Shown: in pieces, positions 6,332 to 12,451 of the stretch
How positions within the stretch are numbered: position 1 is the first letter of the stretch
Layout: each line of letters begins with the position of its first letter
Assembly: GCA_037147155.1 (NCBI GenBank)
Contig: JBAWVR010000022.1
Location: forward strand, 1 to 14,362
Length of the DNA stretch: 14,362 nt
Source: JBAWVR01 sp037147155
Lineage (GTDB): Bacteria > Patescibacteriota > Minisyncoccia > Phycocordibacterales > GWA1-40-21
Direction: 5' to 3'
The notes under the pieces: generated by a model
Told to the model about the DNA's origin: nothing
The model's database searches: none
What the model saw: the letters and a program-made list of their open reading frames with translations, nothing else
Made by a program: the position numbers and the translations under genes

Positions 6332-7021
6332 CTATCCTATCAATTGATGATATTTGCACGATTCATAAAATATACCTATTACATTTTGAAAAAACAAAGC
6401 CAGATTTCTATTGTCTATTCTATAAAATGTCTTTTCGACTCTAGAGAATATAATCACAGAACTCTTAAAAGAAATAAGTACCCCACTACCAGGCAATTTA
6501 CCTTCCACAAAACGAGAAGATCCGCCTCTGTTTTTAATTTCTTGTTTCAAACTATCATCAAACTTTGAACGGGCTATATTCAGAGCAAAATTAGAGCCCA
6601 CACCCTTTAACACCACACCATTCTTGGCAATCTTTTTTTGCCACTCAATTAAACCTTTTTTATTGTAAAAGAGTTCTTTAATCTCTTCGTCTGATTCTAT
6701 TGAATACACCACATCGCCTTTACCTAATTTTGTTAATTCATCAAGTAATGAATTAATCTTGTCCTGTGGATCAACAACCGTAGATTGATATCTGGACAAA
6801 CTAAGATCAGAGATACCGTATTTAAATTTATCCACCTTTGATATAATTTTCTTTTTTACTAGTGAACTCACCCCTAAATATATACTGGTACGCGCAAGAC
6901 CAATTTCTCTGGAAATTTTAGAAATTGTGACACCACTTTTTTTTAATATTAAACAGTTAAAAATTTTTTCTTCAGTCGGAGTCAGCACAATATACTGAGT
7001 TAGGATGTTTTTTGAGGCCAT
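6332..7021 (-). CDS. TrmB-like winged-helix transcriptional regulator
   Basis: From ATG 7021 the product has 229 residues. Residues 13-66 form a winged helix-turn-helix: LTPTEEKIFNCLILKKSGVT, then ISKISREIGLARTSIYLGVS as turn and recognition helix, then a KKKIISKV wing. This N-terminal part resembles the TrmB/MarR-type domains. Residues 84-97 look like a short coiled segment for dimerisation. Residues 100-229 are a mixed alpha/beta domain, probably sensory, of unknown ligand. A longer start at 7063 would add 14 residues, but that stretch holds the promoter and a perfect palindrome, so 7021 is preferred. It probably represses its own gene and perhaps the divergent zinc-peptide gene; what signal it reads is not visible. 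Confidence 0.82.
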   Translation of the reverse strand: MASKNILTQYIVLTPTEEKIFNCLILKKSGVTISKISREIGLARTSIYLGVSSLVKKKIISKVDKFKYGISDLSLSRYQSTVVDPQDKINSLLDELTKLGKGDVVYSIESDEEIKELFYNKKGLIEWQKKIAKNGVVLKGVGSNFALNIARSKFDDSLKQEIKNRGGSSRFVEGKLPGSGVLISFKSSVIIFSRVEKTFYRIDNRNLALFFQNVIGIFYESCKYHQLIG

Positions 7022-7027
7022 TTTGAT

Positions 7028-7056
7028 ATTGTACATATTATGTACATTTATTGCAA
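7028..7056 (-). promoter_or_regulatory. Promoter of the TrmB-like gene
   Basis: -35 TTGCAA (7056-7051), a 17-base spacer and -10 TACAAT (7033-7028). Six bases separate the -10 from ATG 7021, so +1 falls on the A of ATG and the mRNA should be leaderless. The operator palindrome fills most of the spacer and enters the -10. Confidence 0.65.
7030..7046. promoter_or_regulatory. 17-base palindromic operator
   Basis: TGTACAT-ATT-ATGTACA is a perfect inverted repeat with 7-base arms and a 3-base centre. It lies between and partly over the promoter elements of the TrmB-like gene, in the gap to the divergent zinc-peptide gene. The position is that of an autorepressor site; binding by the adjacent regulator is inferred. 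Confidence 0.65.
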
Positions 7057-7128
7057 GACTCATAATATGATTTATTCTTTAAAAAGAAGTCCGTTTTAAT
7101 CTTTTACCAAACAGCAAAGGGGTCTGGT

Positions 7129-7290
7129 ATGAAAATGAAATGCAAAAAATGCAACGGCCAAGGAAAGATTCGACGTAGTGCAGGGTTTCAAGAGTTTGCT
7201 ATGGGGTTTGAAACGCCCCACATGGAAAGGAAATATGTTTGGACCAAATGTCCCAAATGTAAGGGCTCTGGCGTAATATCATTAAAGTAA
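7129..7290 (+). CDS. 53-residue double CxxCxGxG zinc-binding peptide
   Basis: The frame from ATG 7129 encodes 53 residues with two motifs, CKKCNGQG (residues 5-12) and CPKCKGSG (41-48). These are the CxxCxGxG repeats of the DnaJ cysteine-rich domain, where two such motifs make one zinc site, so a single zinc per peptide is expected. The link between them (13-40) is basic and aromatic. No J-domain or other DnaJ part is nearby, so this is a free-standing mini zinc finger. An SD, AGGGG, lies six bases before the ATG. The gene is divergent from the TrmB-like regulator and ends before a good terminator. It may bind protein or nucleic acid; the role is unknown. Confidence 0.75.
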   Translation: MKMKCKKCNGQGKIRRSAGFQEFAMGFETPHMERKYVWTKCPKCKGSGVISLK

Positions 7291-7321
7291 GGAGAAAAAA
7301 ATAGGACCGCAGCTCTTCCCT

Positions 7322-7346
7322 AACCCCGAACATGTTCGGGGTTTTT
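7322..7346 (+). terminator. Terminator of the zinc-peptide gene
   Basis: Stem AACCCCGAA/TTCGGGGTT with loop CATG, then TTT, 31 bases after the stop codon. Confidence 0.88.
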
Positions 7347-7354
7347 ATATAATA

Positions 7355-7388
7355 ACAAAACCCGCGCGGTAGTCCGCGCGGGTTTTGT
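7355..7388. terminator. Second, inverted copy of the 34-base terminator hairpin
   Basis: The same 15-bp stem as at 5692-5725, with loop TAGT in place of ACTA, so the whole 34 bases are the exact reverse complement. It can act on either strand and makes a tandem terminator with 7322-7346 on the plus strand. Confidence 0.88.
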
Positions 7389-7395
7389 TTTCTGG

Positions 7396-7415
7396 ATTCC
7401 CGCCTGCGCGGGAAT
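7396..7415. repeat. REP-like palindrome
   Basis: ATTCCCGC-CTGC-GCGGGAAT is a perfect 8-bp stem with a 4-base loop. The form matches the ATTCCC(N8)GGGAAT palindromes known as dRS3 in Neisseria and similar REP-type repeats in other bacteria. Only one copy is in the window. Confidence 0.6.
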
Positions 7416-7431
7416 GACAGAGGAAAGATTA

Positions 7432-7457
7432 CTTCTTCTCTCCTTTATTTTGACTAG
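7432..7457 (-). pseudogene. Apparent duplicate of the rplB 3' end
   Basis: This 26-base stretch matches 7691-7716, the end of rplB, at about 22 of 26 bases. On the minus strand both read NKGEKK followed by TAA. The copy lies 259 bases beyond the real rplB end. It could mark a past duplication or an insertion that regenerated the gene end; chance similarity in Lys-rich sequence is not excluded. Confidence 0.4.
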
Positions 7458-7460
7458 CGA

Positions 7461-7607
7461 GGATGTGTAAAAGGTTCTTGCTTTTTACAACATCCGAGTC
7501 GACGTCAAAATACAAGGGAATTTTGTGTCGCAGTTTTACTGCGAGAAATGAATGAGTTTTACGAAATTCATTTTATCAGAGCTATGCTCTGAGCAAAAGA
7601 CGCTTTT
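7461..7607 (-). ncRNA. Run of hairpins, candidate structured RNA or rplB 3' UTR
   Basis: Consecutive stems occur at 7461-7495, 7500-7530, 7529-7543 (CGCAGT-TTT-ACTGCG), 7546-7573, 7576-7592 (TCAGAGC-TAT-GCTCTGA) and 7595-7607. Such density is unusual for a spacer. The strand is assumed to be that of rplB. It could equally be a cluster of small palindromic repeats. Confidence 0.35.
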
Positions 7608-7631
7608 ATTCTTTACAACCAATTAAATTGC

Positions 7632-7679
7632 GTCTCCAAAATAAAAGCAACCCTTGCGGATTGCTTTTATTTTGGAGAC
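7632..7679. terminator. Long terminator-like hairpin after rplB
   Basis: A perfect 19-bp stem (7632-7650 with 7661-7679) continues inward past one mismatch to a GCAA tetraloop on the minus strand. The arm holds TTGCTTTTATTTT, so RNA polymerase would meet a hairpin plus U-rich tract on either strand. It begins 11 bases after the rplB stop and probably ends the tuf-rplB unit, although no U-tract follows the full stem. Confidence 0.6.
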
Positions 7680-7689
7680 TTCGCTTACC

Positions 7690-8547
7690 TTACTTCTTTT
7701 CGCCTTTGTTTTTACCGACTTTTCTTCGGGAAACAATGAGGAAGTTAGAGTATTTCTTAGGAGTTCTGGTTTTCTGGCCTTTACCGACATGCTTACCCCA
7801 CATGGTTTTAGCAAAGCGGAGACCACGGCCCTGACGGCCTTCACCACCACCGTATGGGTGGTCCACTGGGTTCATGGCAGAGCCACGAGTAGTAGGACGG
7901 ATACCCATCCAGCGAGAGCGACCAGCCTTACCGATGTTGACCAAACGATTCTCGTCATTGGACACTTCTCCAACACAGGCATAGGCGTTTTCATCCACTT
8001 TACGAACTTCAGTTGAAGGAAGTTTAATCAGTGCATAACCATCTTCAAGAGCGGTCAATTGACCATAGTTGCCAGCGGAACGACACAATTTTGCACCGTT
8101 ACCAGGTTTGATTTCCACGTTGTAGAGGAAAGTACCAACAGCAATTTTCTTGAGAGGTAGGCGGTTACCAGGCTTGACTTCAGCTGTTTCAGAAACGATA
8201 AATTTATCGCCAACTTTCACAGACTTTGGCAAAAGCACATAGCGCTTTTCCCCGTCAGCATAAGCAACCAACCCAATAAAGCCAGTACGGTTTGGATCAT
8301 ATTCCACGGTTGTAACCTTGGCTGGAATATTCATCTTGTCGTACATGAAGTCTACGGAACGGAAGAGACGCTTGTGACCACCACCCTTGTGACGCACAGT
8401 AATGCGTCCGTCAGCGTTGCGACCCATAAATCTCTTGCCACCGGTAACCAAGGCCTTGTGAGGCTGGCTCACTGTCAACACTTTGCGGTAATCAATACCG
8501 GTCATGTGACGGCGAGATTTGGTTGTAGGTTTATAGTGTTTCATCAT
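7690..8547 (-). CDS. rplB: 50S ribosomal protein L2
   Basis: L2 is needed for subunit joining and lies near the peptidyl transferase centre. The signature GSAMNPVDHPYGGGEGRQGR carries the conserved His of the family. Other markers are RNADGRITVRHKGGGHKRLF and VEYDPNRTGFIGLVAYADGE. Length is 285 residues (E. coli 273). The start is ATG 8547 or the adjacent ATG 8544. It lies 5 bases after rplW. It ends in VGKNKGEKK and is followed by a hairpin and the accessory island instead of rpsS. Confidence 0.98.
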   Translation of the reverse strand: MMKHYKPTTKSRRHMTGIDYRKVLTVSQPHKALVTGGKRFMGRNADGRITVRHKGGGHKRLFRSVDFMYDKMNIPAKVTTVEYDPNRTGFIGLVAYADGEKRYVLLPKSVKVGDKFIVSETAEVKPGNRLPLKKIAVGTFLYNVEIKPGNGAKLCRSAGNYGQLTALEDGYALIKLPSTEVRKVDENAYACVGEVSNDENRLVNIGKAGRSRWMGIRPTTRGSAMNPVDHPYGGGEGRQGRGLRFAKTMWGKHVGKGQKTRTPKKYSNFLIVSRRKVGKNKGEKK

Positions 8548-8552
8548 ATATT

Positions 8553-8885
8553 TTAGACAAATTCAATCTTATCTCCCTTTTTCAGATAAACCACAGCCTT
8601 TTTAACAGCGGATTTAACTCCACGCTTACCACGAGCAAAGACATTCTGAGCTGGCAAATTTATAATGTTAACTTTGGTTGGGACCACGTTATACATCATA
8701 GTAATAGCCTTCTTCACAATTGTCTTGGTCGCTTCTGGGCGGACTTCAAAGGTGTAAACACCGTTGGTTTCTGCTTGAATACCGGACTTCTCAGTGATTC
8801 TTGGGTGCTTGATTAAAAGCAAACAAGCAGCTGATGTTCCAGTCTCGGCAACTTTAGTGGTCTTAACTTTTTTTGTTGTAGCCAT
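8553..8885 (-). CDS. rplW: 50S ribosomal protein L23
   Basis: L23 lies at the exit of the peptide tunnel and serves as docking site for trigger factor and SRP. The core shows IKHPRITEKSGIQAETNGVY, FEVRPEATKTIVKKAI and the conserved VVPTKVNIINLP. Length is 110 residues; the first 20 (ATTKKVKTTKVAETG...) are a low-complexity extension before the usual start. It follows rplD after a 98-base gap that folds into a hairpin. The spacer before the ATG is AATAATTTTT, with no SD. Confidence 0.96.
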   Translation of the reverse strand: MATTKKVKTTKVAETGTSAACLLLIKHPRITEKSGIQAETNGVYTFEVRPEATKTIVKKAITMMYNVVPTKVNIINLPAQNVFARGKRGVKSAVKKAVVYLKKGDKIEFV

Positions 8886-8902
8886 AAAAATTATTTGTTA
8901 GC

Positions 8903-8949
8903 GTCGCGAGCGAAATGAAAATTTTCATTTTCATTTCCGAGCAAGCGAC
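8903..8949 (-). repeat. Hairpin in the rplD-rplW spacer
   Basis: An inner perfect stem AAATGAAAAT/ATTTTCATTT (8913-8922 with 8927-8936, loop TTTC) is enclosed by GTCGC (8903-8907) and GCGAC (8945-8949). The spacer of 98 bases has no coding frame. It has no terminator T-tract beyond the stem, so it is more likely an RNA processing or stability element, or a small palindromic repeat. Confidence 0.5.
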
Positions 8950-8983
8950 ACAAATACAAGAAAATTTATCTTATATTTTGCTT

Positions 8984-9655
8984 TTATTTAGCCGAAGCCA
9001 ACTTATTTTCCATAAACTTGATCGACTCTTCAGGTTTTTCAATAATGAGATACTTGTAGTTCAAAATATCAAGTGGGTTAATGTTACGAACTTCATCAAG
9101 CTCAATCGCGCTAATATTGCGGAAAGATTTCTTGATAACTTCGCTATTGTCCCAGATATTTATAAGAGCAGCATTACGTCTCTTGGTAGCCAACTTTTCA
9201 AAACCTTTGATACCAGCCCAAGCAGCAATTGCTGAGACAGCGTCTTTAGTTTTTGGAGCAGACATACTGATAGAATCAACGAACAAGATTTCACCATCTT
9301 TGTACTTTTTGGACAAAATAGTGAAGAGAGCTTTCGCTTTCATCTTCTTGTTGATTTTACGAGCGTAGACTTTGTCGTTGCGCGGGCCATGAGCGACGCC
9401 ACCACCAATCCAAATCGGAGATCTGGTTGATCCGTGACGAGCCTGACCTGTTCCCTTCTGGCGCCATGGCTTCTTACCACCTCCAGACACTTCACCGCGA
9501 GTCTTGGTATGAGCCAAGTTAACGCGAGCGTCTGAGAGCATAGAAGTCATTACTTGGTGAACCAAGTCTGCATTCCACGGAAGACCGAAAACTTTTTCTG
9601 ACAAAGAAATTTTTGAAACTTCCTTACCTTTCTGGTTATAAACTGATGTTTCCAT
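8984..9655 (-). CDS. rplD: 50S ribosomal protein L4
   Basis: L4 lines the exit tunnel and in E. coli also represses its own operon. The tunnel-loop signature is clear: THTKTRGEVSGGGKKPWRQK-type sequence at about residues 50-70, then GTGQARHGSTRSPIWIGGGV and AHGPR. Length is 223 residues (E. coli 201). It lies 10 bases after rplC. No SD is seen before the ATG. L4-type autogenous control cannot be judged from sequence, but a hairpin precedes rpsJ at 10695-10732. Confidence 0.97.
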   Translation of the reverse strand: METSVYNQKGKEVSKISLSEKVFGLPWNADLVHQVMTSMLSDARVNLAHTKTRGEVSGGGKKPWRQKGTGQARHGSTRSPIWIGGGVAHGPRNDKVYARKINKKMKAKALFTILSKKYKDGEILFVDSISMSAPKTKDAVSAIAAWAGIKGFEKLATKRRNAALINIWDNSEVIKKSFRNISAIELDEVRNINPLDILNYKYLIIEKPEESIKFMENKLASAK

Positions 9656-9665
9656 ATATTTTCAA

Positions 9666-10277
9666 TTATCCGCGAATTTCGACTAATGTTCCCCTGCGAC
9701 CTGGGATAGCGCCTTCGACCAAAAGCTCTTTTTTCTCTAAATCAATACCAACCAACTTCAAGTTCTTGATAGTTATACGATCGGAACCCATACGGCCGGC
9801 CATACGCATACCTTTTGGCACGCGACCACCGCAACGAGTACCACCGGAGATAGAACCCGGTGCACGCTCAGAGTGTTTCTGACCGTGTGAACGTGGTTGA
9901 CCCTTGAAACCATGGCGTTTGATAACACCCTGGAAACCTTTACCTTTAGAAATAGAAGAAATTTGCACTTCCTCTCCTTCTTTAAAAGTAGTTAGATCTA
10001 CCTTATCACCAACTTTAAGTGTACTTGGTTCTTTCAAACGAAACTCTTTCAAGTAAGCGTATGAACCTCCCTTCATGTGGCCAAGGACGGGCTTGGAGAT
10101 GTTCTTGGCATTTCTTTCGCCAAAACCAACTTGGACCGCGTCATAACCATCAACCTCTTTGGTCTTCACCTGAGTGACTACCAAATCGCCAATTGTAACG
10201 ACAGTAACCGGACAGACCCGGCCTTCATCGTTGAATATCTGGCTCATATTCTTTTTAATTCCTAGTGTAAATTTCAT
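9666..10277 (-). CDS. rplC: 50S ribosomal protein L3
   Basis: L3 is an early assembly protein reaching the peptidyl transferase centre. The N-terminus is of the L3 type (MKFTLGIKKNMSQIFNDEGR), with SISKGKGFQGVIKRHGFKGQ and SHGQKHSERAPGSI following. The central loop reads GGTRCGGRVPKGMRMAGRMG, lacking the QTPG stretch that carries the methylated Gln in E. coli. Length is 203 residues (E. coli 209). GGAAG lies about seven bases before the ATG, one of the few SD-like sites in this operon. Confidence 0.97.
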   Translation of the reverse strand: MKFTLGIKKNMSQIFNDEGRVCPVTVVTIGDLVVTQVKTKEVDGYDAVQVGFGERNAKNISKPVLGHMKGGSYAYLKEFRLKEPSTLKVGDKVDLTTFKEGEEVQISSISKGKGFQGVIKRHGFKGQPRSHGQKHSERAPGSISGGTRCGGRVPKGMRMAGRMGSDRITIKNLKLVGIDLEKKELLVEGAIPGRRGTLVEIRG

Positions 10278-10309
10278 GATATTCTTCCATTAATTCAGAA
10301 GTTCTGGAT

Positions 10310-10675
10310 TTAAGCCATTTTAACTTCAATATTGACACCGTTAGGCAAGCTAAGGTTGGTCAAAGCCTCGATCACTTTGGCGTTTGGATTGATGATATCA
10401 ATCAAACGTTTGTGAACACGCATTTCAAACTGTTCACGAGCATTTTTGAAAATGAAAGATGAACGGTTGACAGTATACTTTCGTATAACTGTTGGTAGAG
10501 GAATTGGACCAAGCACTTTCGCATCAAAACGAAGAGCTGTGTCAATTATCTGCTTGACTGAAGCGTCGAGGATCTTGGACTCATAAGCGCGAACGCGGAT
10601 GCGTAGGCGGTTGACTCCTTCTTCCTTTACAGCTTTAGCCTTTGCAGGTTTTTTTGTAATTTCTTTTGCAGTCAT
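10310..10675 (-). CDS. rpsJ: 30S ribosomal protein S10
   Basis: S10 is a small-subunit head protein and, with NusB, an antitermination factor. The core LRIRVRAYESKILDASVKQI, LGPIPLPTVIRKYTVNRS and RVHKRLIDIINPN is typical. Length is 121 residues against 103 in E. coli, due to an N-terminal Lys/Ala-rich extension of about 20 residues. It follows tuf after 72 bases that contain a hairpin, and precedes rplC. Confidence 0.97.
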   Translation of the reverse strand: MTAKEITKKPAKAKAVKEEGVNRLRIRVRAYESKILDASVKQIIDTALRFDAKVLGPIPLPTVIRKYTVNRSSFIFKNAREQFEMRVHKRLIDIINPNAKVIEALTNLSLPNGVNIEVKMA

Positions 10676-10694
10676 ATTCTGGGTCTCAATAATT

Positions 10695-10732
10695 TCGGTG
10701 GTCAGTGAGTTTTAATGTCACCGACCGACCGA
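10695..10732 (-). promoter_or_regulatory. Hairpin between tuf and rpsJ
   Basis: TCGGTGGTCAGTGA (10695-10708) pairs with 10718-10732 apart from one mismatch and one bulge, leaving a loop of 9 bases. No T-tract follows on the minus strand, so it is not a plain terminator. It lies where the leader of S10 operons is regulated in other bacteria; such a role here is a guess. Confidence 0.5.
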
Positions 10733-10747
10733 TTTTAGTTGAGAAAT

Positions 10748-11950
10748 TTAGGCAATAATCTTTGTGATAACACCTGAACCAACAGTCTTGCCACCTTCAC
10801 GGATAGCTAGACGCATTTTTTCTTCCAAAGCAACTGGAGCCATCAGCTTAACGCTAAAGGTAACAGTATCGCCTGGCATAACCATTTCAACACCTTCGTT
10901 TAGAGTAACTTCACCAGTTACGTCAGTTGTACGAATGTAGAATTGTGGCTTGTAACCCTTAAAGAATGGAGTGTGGCGACCACCTTCCTCTTTCTTCAAG
11001 ATGTAAACTTCAGCAGTAAATTCAGTGTGTGGAGTGGTAGTACCTGGTTTACAGAGAACTTGACCACGGGTAACGTCTTCCTTGCGAGTACCGCGTAGAA
11101 GAACACCAGCGTTGTCTCCTGCTTGACCCTGTTGCAAAGACTTGTTGAACATTTCAATACCAGTAATGGTAGATTTTGCAGTTGGCTTAATACCAACAAT
11201 TTCAACTTCGTCACCAACCTTAGCTACACCTCTTTCAATACGGCCGGTAACAACAGTTCCACGACCTTCAATTGAGAAGATGTCTTCAATAGGCATAAGG
11301 AAAGGCTTATCGATATCACGAACTGGCATAGGGATATAAGTATCCAATGCGTTCAAGAGCTCGGTAATCTTCATTGACCATTCGTCATCGATTCCAGTAG
11401 CTTCCAAAGCCTTAAGAGCAGAACCCTTAATAATAGGAGCGTTCTTTCCATCGAAACCGTACTTGGTCAACAAATCGCGGATTTCCTCTTCAACGAGATC
11501 CAACATATCTTTGTCATCAACCAAGTCAACTTTGTTCAAGAAGACCACGATGGTTTTAACACCAACCTGTGAAGCCAAAAGAATGTGTTCACGAGTCTGA
11601 GGCATAGGACCGTCAACAGCAGAAACAACGAGAATAGCACCGTCCATTTGGGCAGCACCAGTAATCATGTTCTTGACGTAGTCGGCGTGTCCAGGACAGT
11701 CAACGTGAGCATAGTGACGATTCTCGGTTGAATATTCAACGTGAGAAATCGCAATAGTAATAATCTTTGATGAGTCGCGGCGGCCGTCTTTTTCAGAAGC
11801 CTTAGCAACCTGATCATAAGCGATAGCGTTAGCCAAACCCTTACGTGACTGAACAGCTGTAATAGCTGCGGTCAAAGTAGTCTTACCGTGGTCAACGTGG
11901 CCAATAGTACCAACGTTAACATGCGGTTTTGTTCTTGCAAACTCTGCCAT
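10748..11950 (-). CDS. tuf: Translation elongation factor Tu
   Basis: EF-Tu delivers aminoacyl-tRNA to the ribosome as a GTPase. G1 is GHVDHGKT (17-24), G3 is DCPGH (84-88, with the catalytic His88), G4 is NKVD (139-142), G5 is SALK (177-180). Domains 2 and 3 follow, ending in GSGVITKIIA. Length is 400 residues. The switch I region is unusual: the standard RGITIN is replaced by KIITIA (62-67), the preceding segment reads KASEKDGRRDSS, and the loop is about five residues longer than in E. coli. The switch Thr is kept (Thr65). It heads the r-protein unit alone, without rpsL, rpsG or fusA upstream, from a promoter about 210 bases away. Confidence 0.98.
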   Translation of the reverse strand: MAEFARTKPHVNVGTIGHVDHGKTTLTAAITAVQSRKGLANAIAYDQVAKASEKDGRRDSSKIITIAISHVEYSTENRHYAHVDCPGHADYVKNMITGAAQMDGAILVVSAVDGPMPQTREHILLASQVGVKTIVVFLNKVDLVDDKDMLDLVEEEIRDLLTKYGFDGKNAPIIKGSALKALEATGIDDEWSMKITELLNALDTYIPMPVRDIDKPFLMPIEDIFSIEGRGTVVTGRIERGVAKVGDEVEIVGIKPTAKSTITGIEMFNKSLQQGQAGDNAGVLLRGTRKEDVTRGQVLCKPGTTTPHTEFTAEVYILKKEEGGRHTPFFKGYKPQFYIRTTDVTGEVTLNEGVEMVMPGDTVTFSVKLMAPVALEEKMRLAIREGGKTVGSGVITKIIA

Positions 11951-11998
11951 ATATTATTATGTTTTGAACTAATTTTTTTAATTATCTAAAGTGAACAC

Positions 11999-12080
11999 GA
12001 GAATGTGGTTCTCTTCAAACAACTAAATAACTTAATTCGCTTACCCAAATCTTTGAGATTGGGTGGCCATTGTGTGGCCA
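11999..12080 (-). promoter_or_regulatory. Hairpins in the tuf leader
   Basis: Three stems lie in the predicted 5' UTR: GAGAA/TTCTC at 11999-12013, ACCCAAATCT/AGATTGGGT with one bulge at 12043-12064, and TGGCCA/TGGCCA at 12064-12080. Just before them in the transcript is a 9-codon frame MDTTLKCYL (12083-12112) without SD. No terminator is formed, so attenuation is only a possibility. Confidence 0.4.
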
Positions 12081-12167
12081 GCTTATAAATAGCACTTAAG
12101 CGTGGTGTCCATCTTGCCCGGGTTCGTCGTCCTAGGTAAGAAAAAACCGCAAAAATGCGTTACCGAC

Positions 12168-12195
12168 ATAGTAACAAATTGTAGAACAATGTCAA
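12168..12195 (-). promoter_or_regulatory. Promoter of tuf-rpsJ-rplCDWB
   Basis: Perfect -35 TTGACA (12195-12190), a 16-base spacer and -10 TACTAT (12173-12168). The +1 is expected near 12161, giving a leader of about 210 bases before the tuf ATG. Confidence 0.65.
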
Positions 12196-12370
12196 CCCCG
12201 TAGTAGATTTTTGCCTTTGAACGGATTACTACCGCGGACATATTGTGGATTTTGATACTAATTCACTCTGCGAGAGCGTGATAACTAATGTTTGTCCGTT
12301 CGGTGGAAGTAAGACAAAAATCACTAACCGGGCAAGGGCCAACCCAACAGATCTCAGTACCAAAAGCTCA

Positions 12371-12402
12371 AAAGGACACCAATCACACCTAAAGGACACC
12401 AA
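12371..12402. repeat. Two 12-base direct repeats, 20 bases apart
   Basis: AAAGGACACCAA occurs at 12371-12382 and 12391-12402. The spacing is close to two helical turns, as for paired protein-binding sites. They lie about 180 bases upstream of the tuf -35. Confidence 0.6.
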
Positions 12403-12451
12403 AATACCCTTATTTTATAACCCTAGACCAAGGACCGACCTTGGTTTGGGA

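Larger units (their letters stand above)
7291..7689. other. 399-base gene-free region of palindromes next to rplB
   Basis: From left to right this region holds two terminators (7322-7346, 7355-7388), a REP-like palindrome (7396-7415), a short copy of the rplB 3' end (7432-7457), five or more back-to-back hairpins (7461-7592), and a long terminator-like hairpin (7632-7679). A 47-codon stop-free frame on the minus strand (7431-7574) ends in NKGEKK like rplB but has no start codon, and I do not call it a gene. Confidence 0.6.

Noticed and set aside
7022..7063. Longer N-terminus for the TrmB-like regulator
   Set aside because: The extra 14 codons coincide with the promoter and operator palindrome.
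7431..7574. 47-codon stop-free minus-strand frame ending in NKGEKK
   Set aside because: No start codon, and it crosses several perfect hairpins. Only its last codons resemble rplB.
12104..12140. Possible tRNA suggested by GGGTTCG near 12120
   Set aside because: No acceptor or anticodon stems can be formed around it.
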